A stretch of DNA of 19,435 bases from Tardiphaga sp. (GTDB taxonomy: Bacteria > Pseudomonadota > Alphaproteobacteria > Rhizobiales > Xanthobacteraceae), in contig JACMOT010000490.1 of NCBI GenBank assembly GCA_014377915.1, forward strand, positions 1 through 19,435, given 5' to 3'. The notes beneath the pieces are model-generated. The model was not told the DNA's origin. It was given only the letters and a program-made list of their open reading frames with translations, and did not search any database. A program made the translations under genes and the position numbers. Below are positions 8,614 through 19,435 of the stretch, one piece after another; within the stretch, counting starts at the first letter, position 1; the number at the start of each line of letters is the position of its first letter.

Positions 8614-8626
8614 GAATGCGCCCGCG

Positions 8627-9643
8627 CTACGCCGCCACGTGATGCAATTGAAACGCGTCCGCCAGCAGCGAATACGACTTCTTGCGCGCTTCATGGTCGG
8701 TCACCGCGGTGATGACCATCAGCTCGTCGGCCTGGCTGGACGTGATCAGTGGCTGTAGCTTCTGCATCACCGTGGCCGGGCTGCCGACGAACAATCGCGC
8801 CCGGTTGCGGGCGATCGCGACACGCTCGCGCTCGGTGTAGGGATAGGCCAGCGCCTCCTCGACGCTCGGCAGCGGCGCGTATTCGCCGCGGTCGCGGCGC
8901 AGTCGGTTGAGATCGGCGGATGACGCGAGCCGTTCGGCTTCCGCGTCGGTATCGGCGGTGATCACCGCCACCGCCAGAATGCCCAGCGGCGCACGACGCC
9001 AGCGCGACGGCTGGAAGCGCGCGCGATAATGCACCAGCGCGTCGGCGGCATCGAAAGATGCAAAATGGTGCGCGAAGGCAAAGCCCATCCCGACCTGCGC
9101 GGCCAGTTCCGAGCTGTAATCACTGGAACCGAGCAAAAAGATCGGCGGCAGCGGCACGTCGTCCGGCATCGCCACCACCTTGTTGTAGGGATGACCGGGC
9201 GGAAATTCGCGGGTTTCCCACAGCACCAGTTCGCTCAGCCGCTCCAGAAAATCATCGCCGTCGCGGGTATCGAGCCGGCTCCGCAGCGCATGCGCCGTTG
9301 CGCCATCTGTGCCAGGGGCGCGGCCAAGCCCGAGATCAATGCGGCCGGGAAACAGCGCCTCCAGCATCTTGAAGCGCTCGGCCACCATCAAAGGCGCGTG
9401 GTTCGGCAGCATCACGCCGCCGGAGCCCACCCGGATGCGCTTCGTCACCGCGGCGATCTGGCCGATCAGGATGTCCGGCGCCGGGCTCGCGACCGAGGCG
9501 AGGTTGTGGTGCTCGGCCAGCCAGTAACGGACAAAGCCGAGCCGATCGGCGTGTACCGCCAGATCGATGCTGTTGCGCAGGGCCGCCGCGGGTGGCGTGC
9601 CGGATGTGACGACCGAGAGGTCGAGAATGGACAACGGGATCAT
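8627..9643 (-). CDS. Luciferase-like (LLM class) flavin-dependent monooxygenase, YhbW/MsnO8 type
   Basis: A single-domain TIM-barrel protein of 338 residues from the bacterial luciferase-like family, expected to use reduced FMN or F420-like flavin. Visible signatures are WLAEHHN (41-47), VGSGGVMLPNHAPLMVAE (72-89) and FPGRIDLGLGRAPGTD (98-113), which mark the YhbW/MsnO8 subgroup named 'alkane 1-monooxygenase-like' in many annotations; no substrate can be deduced. The ATG at 9643 directly precedes the first barrel strand (PLSILDLS) but has only a weak Shine-Dalgarno. It stands alone on the minus strand, convergent with pheA and divergent from metF, so its neighbours say little about its job. 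A stable hairpin (9682-9701) lies in its 5' region. Confidence 0.88.
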   Translation of the reverse strand: MIPLSILDLSVVTSGTPPAAALRNSIDLAVHADRLGFVRYWLAEHHNLASVASPAPDILIGQIAAVTKRIRVGSGGVMLPNHAPLMVAERFKMLEALFPGRIDLGLGRAPGTDGATAHALRSRLDTRDGDDFLERLSELVLWETREFPPGHPYNKVVAMPDDVPLPPIFLLGSSDYSSELAAQVGMGFAFAHHFASFDAADALVHYRARFQPSRWRRAPLGILAVAVITADTDAEAERLASSADLNRLRRDRGEYAPLPSVEEALAYPYTERERVAIARNRARLFVGSPATVMQKLQPLITSSQADELMVITAVTDHEARKKSYSLLADAFQLHHVAA

Positions 9644-10067
9644 GGCACCGGTTTAAGCCAACCCCGCGCGCGGATCAAAGGCTCCGGAAGGATCTTCGGA
9701 GAGCGAACGGGCGGCACAGAGACAGCGGGACTTATGGGACGATACTGCAGACTTCTCCGAGAATAGTAGACCTGCCCACTTAAGGAAAATTGATCATGTG
9801 ACCGCATTTAGATCTATTTTATATGTTTTTGGCACGTATACGGAATTAAACGGCTGGTCCAAACGCTACCCCGATCTGCCCATCAGAAATTTCTGAGGAT
9901 AAATTTTCCAGCAATATTGGACCTGTTGGGCCACTTCCCACGCACATCTGATCCAGGATGGGCTATTTCGGCTACCTGTTCCAGACTATGTTATTGCGGT
10001 GCACTGGCGGTCGTTACCCGCCCTTTGACCGGTTGCGGCCCTTGGGCGCCCGCGTGGAGTTGACAAC
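9644..10067. other. 424-bp intergenic region between divergent monooxygenase and metF genes
   Basis: No gene of normal size is visible. The part near the monooxygenase holds a hairpin (9682-9690 with 9694-9701, one bulged G). Bases about 9780-9920 are clearly AT-rich against the GC-rich flanks and include TTGATC (9790-9795) and TATTTT/TTATAT near 9815-9824 as a weak promoter candidate with a long 19-bp spacer. It also contains the palindromes CGTATACG (9835-9842) and a 14-bp one at 9883-9896. The part nearest metF is GC-rich, with GGCGG/CCGCC (10006-10010 and 10018-10022), GGGCGCCC (10044-10051) and the metF Shine-Dalgarno GGAG (10055-10058). Confidence 0.7.
9883..9896. promoter_or_regulatory. 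14-bp perfect palindrome, candidate operator or leader hairpin of metF-metH
   Basis: TCAGAAATTTCTGA is identical to its reverse complement. It lies 171 bp before the metF ATG within an AT-rich stretch and is flanked by a 7-bp inverted repeat (GGTCCAA 9856-9862, TTGGACC 9917-9923). Perfect symmetry suits a dimeric repressor such as an ArsR-type methionine regulator, or a nested RNA structure. The binding factor is unknown; this is an inference from symmetry and position only. Confidence 0.35.
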
Positions 10068-10071
10068 ATGA
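9958..10071 (+). other. Possible 37-codon leader ORF overlapping the metF start
   Basis: An open frame begins MGYFGYLFQTML at ATG 9958 and stops with a TGA at 10069-10071 that overlaps the metF ATG (ATGA). It is uninterrupted back to a stop at 9949. Such overlaps usually mean translational coupling, but there is no convincing ribosome-binding site, no recognisable family and no run of methionine codons. Chance is a fair alternative. Confidence 0.15.
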
Positions 10072-10961
10072 GTGAGATCGCCCCGCCAACCAAGCTGCCC
10101 AACATCTCGTTCGAGTTCTTCCCGCCGAAGACCGAGGAGATGGAGCGCGGCCTCTGGGAGACCATCACGCGTCTCGCGCCGCTGAACCCGAATTTCGTCT
10201 CCGTCACCTATGGTGCCGGCGGCTCCACCCGCGAGCGCACCCATTCGACCATCTCCCGGATTCTCAAGGAGACCGATCTCGTTCCCGCCGCGCACTTGAC
10301 CTGCGTCAACGCGCCGAAGGGCGATGTTGACGATGTGGTGGCGCAATATCATCAGGTCGGCGTCCGCCATATCGTGGCGTTGCGCGGCGATCCAACCACC
10401 GGGATTGGTTCCACCTACGCCGCCCATCCGGACGGCTACCAGAATTCGGCCGATCTCGTCGCCTCGATCAAACAGCGTTATCCGGACATCGACGTCACCG
10501 TTTCGGCCTATCCGGAAAAGCATCCCGAGAGCCCCGACTTCGATGCCGATATCGACGTGCTGAAGGCCAAGGTCGATGCCGGGGCGACCCGCGCCATCAC
10601 CCAGGTGTTCTTCGACAATGATTTGTACTTCCGCTACCTCGACCGCGTCCGCGCCCGCGGCATCGATATTCCGATCCTGCCCGGCATCATGCCGATGCAT
10701 AATTTCAAGCAGGCGCGTAATTTTGTCACCCGTGCCGGCACGACTGTGCCGGACTGGCTTTCGGCCAAGTTCGAGGGCCTCGACGATGACGCCGAGACCC
10801 GCAAGCTGGTCGCGGCCACCGTGGCCGCGGGGCAAGTGCAGAAACTCGCCAAGCACGGCGTCACCGACTTCCATTTCTACACCATGAACCGCGCCGACCT
10901 CGTCTTCGCCATCAGCCATCTGCTTGGCTTCCGGCCGACCGGCGCGCGGAAAGCAGCCTGA
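10068..10961 (+). CDS. metF: 5,10-methylenetetrahydrofolate reductase
   Basis: FAD enzyme that reduces methylene-THF to 5-methyl-THF, the methyl donor for MetH encoded next. The 297-residue length matches bacterial MetF. Characteristic segments are [14 protein letters not shown] (13-26), with the catalytic glutamate in [20 protein letters not shown] (45-57), [17 protein letters not shown] and ITQVFFDND, followed by the folate-binding GIMPM region and a C-terminal [12 protein letters not shown]. The ATG at 10068 has GGAG 9 bases upstream, and the conserved sequence begins about 12 residues later. Its TGA is followed after one base by the metH ATG, so the two are co-transcribed and probably coupled. 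Control by methionine or S-adenosylhomocysteine is likely from the pathway, but no known SAM or SAH riboswitch was recognised upstream. Confidence 0.97.
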   Translation: MSEIAPPTKLPNISFEFFPPKTEEMERGLWETITRLAPLNPNFVSVTYGAGGSTRERTHSTISRILKETDLVPAAHLTCVNAPKGDVDDVVAQYHQVGVRHIVALRGDPTTGIGSTYAAHPDGYQNSADLVASIKQRYPDIDVTVSAYPEKHPESPDFDADIDVLKAKVDAGATRAITQVFFDNDLYFRYLDRVRARGIDIPILPGIMPMHNFKQARNFVTRAGTTVPDWLSAKFEGLDDDAETRKLVAATVAAGQVQKLAKHGVTDFHFYTMNRADLVFAISHLLGFRPTGARKAA

Positions 10962-10962
10962 T

Positions 10963-14859
<3,897 letters not shown>

Positions 14860-14862
14860 CAC

Positions 14863-14892
14863 CGCGCCTGCGAAACCGCTCCCGCAGGGCGC
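14863..14892 (+). terminator. Candidate terminator hairpin after metH
   Basis: CCTGCG (14867-14872) pairs with CGCAGG (14883-14888), and the stem can be extended by about 3 bp across a bulged G. It begins 4 bases after the metH stop. No U-run follows, so it may only partly terminate or protect the 3' end; the next gene starts about 80 bp further on the same strand. Confidence 0.35.
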
Positions 14893-14972
14893 CCTTCAAG
14901 AGAGACGCGACCTAAGCCGCATCGCATATTGCGCTGTGTTCGCAGCGATTGGTGGTGTAACGGTGGGCTTTC

Positions 14973-16667
14973 TTGTCCAGATTGTCCCTACCGGTTCGCA
15001 TGTTCCTGATCCTTATTATCGCGGCCGCCATCGCCGTCATCTGGCTGGCCGAGCGCAGCGTCGAGCATCTCGTGTTGGCGATTGCCGCGCTATGTTTCGG
15101 CGCGGCGGCCCTGCTGCTCGCCGTGGCCGATCTGGAACGCGCCATCTTGCTGGCCGTGATACTGGCGATAGCGATCTTCGCTGCCTCGCACGTCAAATAC
15201 GGACATAGCGGACTGAAGCTGCTGGTCACCGACTTGCCGCTGCTGTTTGCCGGCACGACGCCGTTCTTTCTCGTGCAATATCCGCTAGCGGTCGCGGGCG
15301 TCGTGGTCGGAGGCATGGCACTCGTCCTGGCCGGGGGAGCGATTATTCTCTATGCGAGCGGAACGCCGGTTTTGCTGGAAACGCGCATCCTCATTCTGGT
15401 GTCCGCTTCGATCGGACTGGTGCTGGCGACCAGGGCCGGTGACGGGGCGGCTTCCTGCCTGCGGCTGGTGACCAGACGGCGCGGCTTTTTGTCGACCTTC
15501 GTGGCCTCGCTGCTCGACCCGAATTCGTGGCAGACCTTCAGAGGCCTGACGATGAGCGACATTGCCAGGGAGCCCTTGCCGCTGCTGGCCGCCGTGCCAG
15601 CGCGCACGCCCACGTTTCCCGACATCATCATCATCCAGCACGAATCGATCTTCGACCCGCGTATCTACGGCCTACCGGTCGAACCGACCGTCGAGGCGTT
15701 TCTGTCGCCGCCGAACGGTCTGTACGGCCGTCTCAACGTCGACATTTTTGGCGGTGGATCCTGGCAATCGGAATTCAGCGTGCTGACCGGGCTGTCCAGC
15801 GCGAGTTTCGGCTCCAGCGCCTATCATCTCTTCACCCGCGGCGTCGGCCGGTTTCGCAACAGCCTGCCGCAGACCCTGTCGGGGCTCGGCTACGAGACCA
15901 TGCTGGCGTCGAGTTGCCGGCGTAATTTTCTCAATTATGATGCGTTCTACGGCTCGATCGGCATGGGCGCGCGCCTCTTCACCGATGACCTGCCGCCACC
16001 CTTCGATGTCGCCCGGTTCGAGACGACGCATTCCGACGCGCAGTTCTTGCCGGCGGCGATCGGCGCTTTCGCGGAACGTATCGATGGCCATGACGCACCA
16101 CGGTTTCTCTATGCGCTGACGAATTTCAATCACGGACCGCACAACCGGCGGCTGGTGCCCCCCGAACAATTCGAGCGCGAGCGCGCCTTCGCTACTGCGA
16201 GCCTCCCCGATGTGCTTTATGCCGAATATTACGCTCGGCTGGCGGAGACAGCCACGACCTGGGCCAGGCTCAAATCCGAGCTCTCGGCCCGTTTTCCAGA
16301 GCGGAAAATGCTGATCGTCCACTACGGCGATCACCAGCCGGTGATGACACGGCGGATCGAGCCAAGCCTCAAATTGCCCGCCGACGCAAAGCGCCAGTTT
16401 CGTACCTTTTATGCCATCGAAGCCCTGAACTTCGCCGCCGGCGAATTCAATCCCGGCCACGGCCCGGATCTCGATATTGCCTTTCTCGGGACCCAGGCAC
16501 TGCTGCAGGCCGGCCTGCCGCTGGATGCGATTTTTGCTACGCGGGCAAGCCTGATGACGCAGTGCGGCGACGCCTATTTCGCCTCCTCCTCGGAAACCAA
16601 GCGCCGCTTCCACCGCACGCTGGTTGAGCTCGGCGCGATCGATCTGGGGGTTGCCACGCGGCCTTGA
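14973..16667 (+). CDS. Membrane-anchored sulfatase / LTA synthase-like transferase
   Basis: 564 residues: an N-terminal membrane region with five or six helices (about 10-27, 33-52, 55-72, 84-101, 104-127, 138-153), then a large periplasmic domain of the alkaline phosphatase/sulfatase superfamily (about 215-545). Metal-site motifs are IIIQHESIFDPR (219-230, E224), NFNHGPHN (384-391) and VHYGDHQP (449-456, D453-H454). The nucleophile region is GGGSWQSEFSVLTG (260-273), similar to LtaS/OpgB-type enzymes but with no Thr in the usual place. Such proteins transfer phosphoglycerol or phosphoethanolamine to envelope glycans; the substrate here is unknown. The start is uncertain: TTG 14973 (used here, weak GGTGG upstream) or ATG 15000, which would still precede the first helix. 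It is 113 bp after metH and convergent with glpK. Confidence 0.85.
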   Translation: MSRLSLPVRMFLILIIAAAIAVIWLAERSVEHLVLAIAALCFGAAALLLAVADLERAILLAVILAIAIFAASHVKYGHSGLKLLVTDLPLLFAGTTPFFLVQYPLAVAGVVVGGMALVLAGGAIILYASGTPVLLETRILILVSASIGLVLATRAGDGAASCLRLVTRRRGFLSTFVASLLDPNSWQTFRGLTMSDIAREPLPLLAAVPARTPTFPDIIIIQHESIFDPRIYGLPVEPTVEAFLSPPNGLYGRLNVDIFGGGSWQSEFSVLTGLSSASFGSSAYHLFTRGVGRFRNSLPQTLSGLGYETMLASSCRRNFLNYDAFYGSIGMGARLFTDDLPPPFDVARFETTHSDAQFLPAAIGAFAERIDGHDAPRFLYALTNFNHGPHNRRLVPPEQFERERAFATASLPDVLYAEYYARLAETATTWARLKSELSARFPERKMLIVHYGDHQPVMTRRIEPSLKLPADAKRQFRTFYAIEALNFAAGEFNPGHGPDLDIAFLGTQALLQAGLPLDAIFATRASLMTQCGDAYFASSSETKRRFHRTLVELGAIDLGVATRP

Positions 16668-16712
16668 CGTCGGACGGTTGCGCCTACTGCCGCGCAACGG
16701 CAACAGACGTCA
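16665..16712. terminator. Bidirectional terminator structure between convergent genes
   Basis: Two nested perfect inverted repeats fill the gap: an outer 7-bp pair TGACGTC (16665-16671) with GACGTCA (16706-16712), and an inner 7-bp pair GTTGCGC (16677-16683) with GCGCAAC (16692-16698) around an 8-nt loop. The outer arm contains the stop codon of the sulfatase-like gene, and the glpK stop lies 2 bases beyond the other arm. Symmetry and convergent placement suggest termination in both directions, though there is no U-run. Confidence 0.5.
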
Positions 16713-16713
16713 C

Positions 16714-18213
16714 TTATCCTGCGTCGCTGGCCAGCAGCCCCTGCACCGCGCGCGTCCAGCCGGCGAGCTTTCGGGTCCGCGTCGCCGCGCTCATATTCGG
16801 ACGGAAGCGGCGCTCGAGGCGCCAGTTGTCGGCGAATTTGGCCGGCTCGGGATACAGCCCGGCGCGCAGCCCGGCGAGATAGGCGGCGCCCAGCGCCGTG
16901 GTCTCCTGGATCATCGGGCGATCGACGGGGGCATCGAGCAGATCGGCGAGACGCTGCATGGTCCAGTCCGACGCGGTCATGCCGCCATCGACGCGCAGCA
17001 CGATGTTGGCGGAATCCGCCTCCGGCCAGTCGGCGCGCATCGCTGTGATCAGATCGCGGGTCTGGTAGCAGACGCTTTCCAGCGCGGCATGGGCGAGTTC
17101 GGCAGGCCCGGTGTTGCGCGTCAGGCCGAACAGCGCACCGCGCACGTCGGGATTCCAGTAGGGCGCGCCCAGACCGACAAAGGCCGGCACCAGATAGACC
17201 GACTGGGCATGATCGGATTGTTCGGCGAGCGGCCCGGTCTCGGCGGCATTCTGGATGATGCCGAGACCATCGCGCAGCCACTGCACCGCCGAGCCGGCGA
17301 CGAAGATCGAGCCCTCCAGCGCGTAGGTGCGCACGCCGTTCAGCTGATAGGCCACGGTGGTGAGCAGCTTGTTGTTCGAGGTCACCGGCGTGGTGCCGGT
17401 GTTGAGCAGCGCAAAACAGCCGGTGCCATAGGTCGATTTGATCATGCCTGGCGAAAAGCAGGCCTGACCGATGGTGGCGGCCTGCTGGTCCCCGGCGATG
17501 CCGGCAATCGCGATCGCGCCGCCGAACAATTGTGGCGTGGTGGTGCCGAAATCGGCGGACGAGTCCTTCACCTCGGGCAGCATCGCCGCGGGGACGCGCA
17601 GCAGCTTCAGCAGTTCCTCGTCCCATTGCCCGGTATGGATATTGAACAGCAGCGTGCGCGACGCATTGGTAGCGTCGGTGGCGTGGACGGCCCCGCCGGT
17701 GAGCCGCCACAGCAGATAGCAATCGACGGTGCCGAACATCAGCTCGCCGCGCTCGGCGCGCGCACGCGCGCCAGGCACGTGATCGAGAATCCAGGCCACC
17801 TTGGTCCCGGAGAAATACGGATCGATGATCAGACCGGTCTTTTTCGAGATCAGCGGCTCGTGGCCATCGGCCTTCAGCGTCGCGCAGATTTCCGCGGTGC
17901 GGCGGTCCTGCCAGACGATGGCGCGGTGCACCGCATGTCCGGTGGAACGGTCCCACACCACGGTGGTCCCGCGCTGGTTGGTGATGCCGATCGCGGCAAT
18001 GTCCTTAGCCGACACGCCGGCTTTTTCCATCGCGTCGCGGCAGGTCCGCAGCGTCGACGACCAGATGTCCTCGGGCTCGTGCTCGACCCAGCCCGAGGCC
18101 GGAAAATGCTGCGGGAATTCTTGCTGCGCGGCGGCGGCAATCGAGATGTCCTCGCGAAAAATCATGGCGCGCGACGAGGTGGTGCCCTGATCGATGGCGA
18201 GGATGAAGGGCAT
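16714..18213 (-). CDS. glpK: Glycerol kinase
   Basis: Phosphorylates glycerol with ATP to sn-glycerol 3-phosphate in the cytoplasm. The 499-residue length is that of E. coli GlpK. FGGY-family motifs appear in order: phosphate-binding DQGTTSSRA (7-15), [13 protein letters not shown] with the glycerol-contacting Arg-Gly segment, [32 protein letters not shown], the KSTYGTGCF adenosine-side loop, [19 protein letters not shown] and DGGMTASDW near the C-terminus. The ATG at 18213 has a strong AGGAG (18224-18220) at 6 bases. It follows the SDR gene by 89 bp on the same strand, a gap that holds an inverted repeat, so joint transcription is uncertain. No glpF, glpD or glpR is visible in the window. 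Confidence 0.97.
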   Translation of the reverse strand: MPFILAIDQGTTSSRAMIFREDISIAAAAQQEFPQHFPASGWVEHEPEDIWSSTLRTCRDAMEKAGVSAKDIAAIGITNQRGTTVVWDRSTGHAVHRAIVWQDRRTAEICATLKADGHEPLISKKTGLIIDPYFSGTKVAWILDHVPGARARAERGELMFGTVDCYLLWRLTGGAVHATDATNASRTLLFNIHTGQWDEELLKLLRVPAAMLPEVKDSSADFGTTTPQLFGGAIAIAGIAGDQQAATIGQACFSPGMIKSTYGTGCFALLNTGTTPVTSNNKLLTTVAYQLNGVRTYALEGSIFVAGSAVQWLRDGLGIIQNAAETGPLAEQSDHAQSVYLVPAFVGLGAPYWNPDVRGALFGLTRNTGPAELAHAALESVCYQTRDLITAMRADWPEADSANIVLRVDGGMTASDWTMQRLADLLDAPVDRPMIQETTALGAAYLAGLRAGLYPEPAKFADNWRLERRFRPNMSAATRTRKLAGWTRAVQGLLASDAG

Positions 18214-18247
18214 AAAAGTCTCCTGTCTCGAAGCGATGGATACTTCC

Positions 18248-18293
18248 TTCTCCCCCGCGCGAAGCGAAGTTTCGCTAGGTGGAGAGGGGAGGA
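18248..18293. repeat. Intergenic inverted repeat between SDR and glpK genes
   Basis: An outer 8-bp stem with one G-U pair (18248-18255 with 18286-18293) encloses AGCGAAGTTTCGCT (18263-18276), 6-bp arms around GT. The CTTCTCCCC...GGGGAG style matches short palindromic repeats frequent in Bradyrhizobium and relatives; copy number cannot be seen here. It lies downstream of the SDR stop and could also act as a terminator or processing site ahead of glpK. Confidence 0.45.
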
Positions 18294-18302
18294 AAAAAGA
18301 AC

Positions 18303-19073
18303 CTACAATCCCGCGGTGGTGACGCCGCCATCGATCACGATGGTCTGGCCGGTCATGAAGGCCGCGGAATCCGAACCGAGATAGGCCACGGCGCCGGCGA
18401 TCTCATGCGGCTCGCCGATCCGGCGCAGCGGCGTGGTGGCGGTGCGGCGCTTAAGATTGTCCGGATCCTCCCACAAAGCCTTGGCAAAATCGGTCTTTAC
18501 AAGGCCGGGCGCGATACAGTTGACGCGGACGCCGCTCGGGCCCCATTCGCCGGCCAGGCTGCGGCACAGCGAAAAATCGGCGGCCTTGGAAATCCCGTAG
18601 CCGCCAATCACCGTGGAGCCACGCAGGCCGCCGATCGAGGAGATGATGATGACCGAACCGCGACCGCGCGCGGCCATCGCCGGGATCGTCTGCGCACACA
18701 GCCAGATATTGCTCTTGACGTTGGAGCCCATGATCTTGTCGAAGGCTTCGTCGGGGATCTCAAGCAGCGGCCCGTAATAGGGATTCACCGCGGCGTTGCA
18801 GACCAGGATGTCGATCGGGCCGTAATGCTTCACGGTGCCGGCAATCAGCGCGGCGATCTCGTCCTTGCGCGAGATGTTGCACGGAATGACGTGGGCATCG
18901 CCGCCGTCCTTGCGGATGCCGTCGGCGACTTCGTCGCAGGCATCCACCTTGCGGCTCGACACCACGACCCTGGCGCCGAGCTTGGCCAGCAACTCCGCCG
19001 ACGCGCGGCCGATGCCGCGACTCGAGCCGGTGATGACGGCGACCTTGCCGGTGAGATCGAACGGGTTGATCAC
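18303..19073 (-). CDS. Short-chain dehydrogenase/reductase (SDR) family oxidoreductase
   Basis: Classical NAD(P)-dependent SDR of 256 residues. The cofactor motif is TGSSRGIG (15-22), then NAAVN (93-97) and the catalytic S146, Y159 and K163 (YGISK). PG near 189-190 and the C-terminal [10 protein letters not shown] (241-250) complete the pattern. The start is GTG at 19073, with GGGAG 7 bases upstream and conserved sequence ([11 protein letters not shown]) right after it. The frame stays open upstream to an ATG at 19223, but those 50 codons are translated palindromic repeat and are not part of the protein. Placement after an acyl-CoA dehydrogenase gene suggests a role in CoA-thioester or fatty/aromatic acid degradation; the substrate is not determinable. 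Confidence 0.93.
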   Translation of the reverse strand: MINPFDLTGKVAVITGSSRGIGRASAELLAKLGARVVVSSRKVDACDEVADGIRKDGGDAHVIPCNISRKDEIAALIAGTVKHYGPIDILVCNAAVNPYYGPLLEIPDEAFDKIMGSNVKSNIWLCAQTIPAMAARGRGSVIIISSIGGLRGSTVIGGYGISKAADFSLCRSLAGEWGPSGVRVNCIAPGLVKTDFAKALWEDPDNLKRRTATTPLRRIGEPHEIAGAVAYLGSDSAAFMTGQTIVIDGGVTTAGL

Positions 19074-19112
19074 GGACGGCTCCCTATTGTTGTTTTTCGT
19101 TGAAAATTTCCC

Positions 19113-19227
19113 GTCATTGCGAGGAGGCGTTGCGACGAGGCAATCCAGTGTACCCGTGTGGATTCTGGATTGCCGCGTCGCTCTGCAAAGGGGAAAGCCC
19201 ATTGGCTTTCCCCTACCTCGCAATGAC
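19113..19227. repeat. Composite palindromic intergenic repeat element
   Basis: The element is bounded by 12-bp perfect inverted repeats (GTCATTGCGAGG 19113-19124, CCTCGCAATGAC 19216-19227). Inside are a 16-bp pair with one mismatch (19133-19148 and 19165-19180, core GGCAATCCAG/CTGGATTGCC) and a 10-bp perfect hairpin with a CATT loop (19190-19213, arms GGGGAAAGCC/GGCTTTCCCC). The terminal GTCATTGCGAGG and CAATCCAG words are well known to me from interspersed REP-like repeats of Bradyrhizobium/Rhodopseudomonas. It lies between the acyl-CoA dehydrogenase stop and the SDR start, and carries no transposase. Confidence 0.8.
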
Positions 19228-19244
19228 CTGGAGAGGTAAGCGTG

Positions 19245-19435
19245 TTAGCCGTTGATCCCGCCGGCGTCGGTGACGCGACGGAGATGATAGTCGGTATCGC
19301 CAAACGTGTTCTCGATCATGGTCAGCCGCTTGAAGTAGTGGCCGATCTTGTACTCCATGGTCATGCCGACGCCGCCATGCAGCTGGATCGACTGCTCGCC
19401 GACGAACTTCAGCGATTTGCCGATCTGCACCTTGG
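19245..19435 (-). CDS. Acyl-CoA dehydrogenase, C-terminal fragment (5' part outside window)
   Basis: Only the last 63 codons and the TAA are visible; the gene continues past the right edge. The segment GEQSIQLHGGVGMTMEYKIG matches the C-terminal helical domain of FAD-dependent acyl-CoA dehydrogenases, where the QxxGGxG-type loop contacts FAD. The following HYFKRLTMIENTFGDTDYHL is a typical end of the smaller (about 380-residue) degradation-type enzymes. It is on the same strand as the SDR gene, 171 bp before its start, with the palindromic repeat between them. The frame is intact up to the edge. Substrate class cannot be judged from this part. Confidence 0.88.
   Translation of the reverse strand, partial: KVQIGKSLKFVGEQSIQLHGGVGMTMEYKIGHYFKRLTMIENTFGDTDYHLRRVTDAGGING

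Noticed and set aside
9769..9936. Approximate direct repeat GACCTG..CCACTT (9769-9781 and 9920-9936)
   Set aside because: The copies differ by a 4-bp insertion and are short, so chance similarity is likely.
10924..10962. Longer MetH start inside metF
   Set aside because: The extra 13 residues are the out-of-frame metF end; ATG 10963 has a ribosome-binding site and sits at the normal family start.
16624..18384. 586-codon plus-strand open frame opposite glpK
   Set aside because: It runs antisense to a complete glycerol kinase with all family motifs and has no recognisable domain itself.
19074..19223. N-terminal extension of the SDR to ATG 19223
   Set aside because: The extra 50 codons are translated palindromic repeat; GTG 19073 has a strong Shine-Dalgarno and gives the normal SDR length.

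Overview
The window reads as high-GC alphaproteobacterial chromosome, most likely from the Bradyrhizobium/Rhodopseudomonas group (Nitrobacteraceae). Pointers are a CycM-type membrane-anchored cytochrome c, a stand-alone prephenate dehydratase with an ACT domain, cobalamin-dependent MetH directly behind MetF, Tat-exported substrate-binding proteins, and a palindromic intergenic repeat of the kind common in these genomes. The taxon is an inference from gene character and repeats; no marker gene (rRNA, tRNA) is present.

Layout. (1) 1-5981, minus strand: a tightly packed Yej/Opp-type oligopeptide ABC importer, in transcription order YejA-like binding protein, a second YejA-like binding protein, permease YejB, permease YejE (runs off the left edge). 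All junctions overlap or nearly touch, so this is one operon; the ATPase (YejF) is expected just outside. (2) 6136-6740, minus strand: cycM with a clear intrinsic terminator that insulates it from the yej operon. (3) 6945-8559, plus strand: kdsB (CMP-Kdo synthesis, LPS) and pheA (phenylalanine synthesis), 25 bp apart and divergent from cycM. (4) 8627-9643, minus strand: a luciferase-like flavin monooxygenase, convergent with pheA.

(5) 9644-10067: the only sizeable non-coding gap, AT-rich in its middle, with a 14-bp perfect palindrome and possible leader structures before the methionine genes. (6) 10068-14859, plus strand: metF and metH, one base apart, which make methyl-THF and pass its methyl group to homocysteine. 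(7) 14973-16667, plus strand: a membrane-anchored sulfatase/LTA-synthase-like enzyme, probably acting on envelope glycans. (8) 16714-19435, minus strand: glpK (glycerol kinase), an SDR oxidoreductase, and the C-terminal end of an acyl-CoA dehydrogenase that enters from the right edge. A composite palindromic repeat lies between the last two.

Most of the window is conserved housekeeping and transport sequence. I did not find a convincing new multi-gene system. The points most worth following up are the structured metF leader, the tandem pair of binding proteins in one importer operon, the unusual Cys-containing C-terminal tail of MetH, and the atypical active-site region of the sulfatase-like protein.
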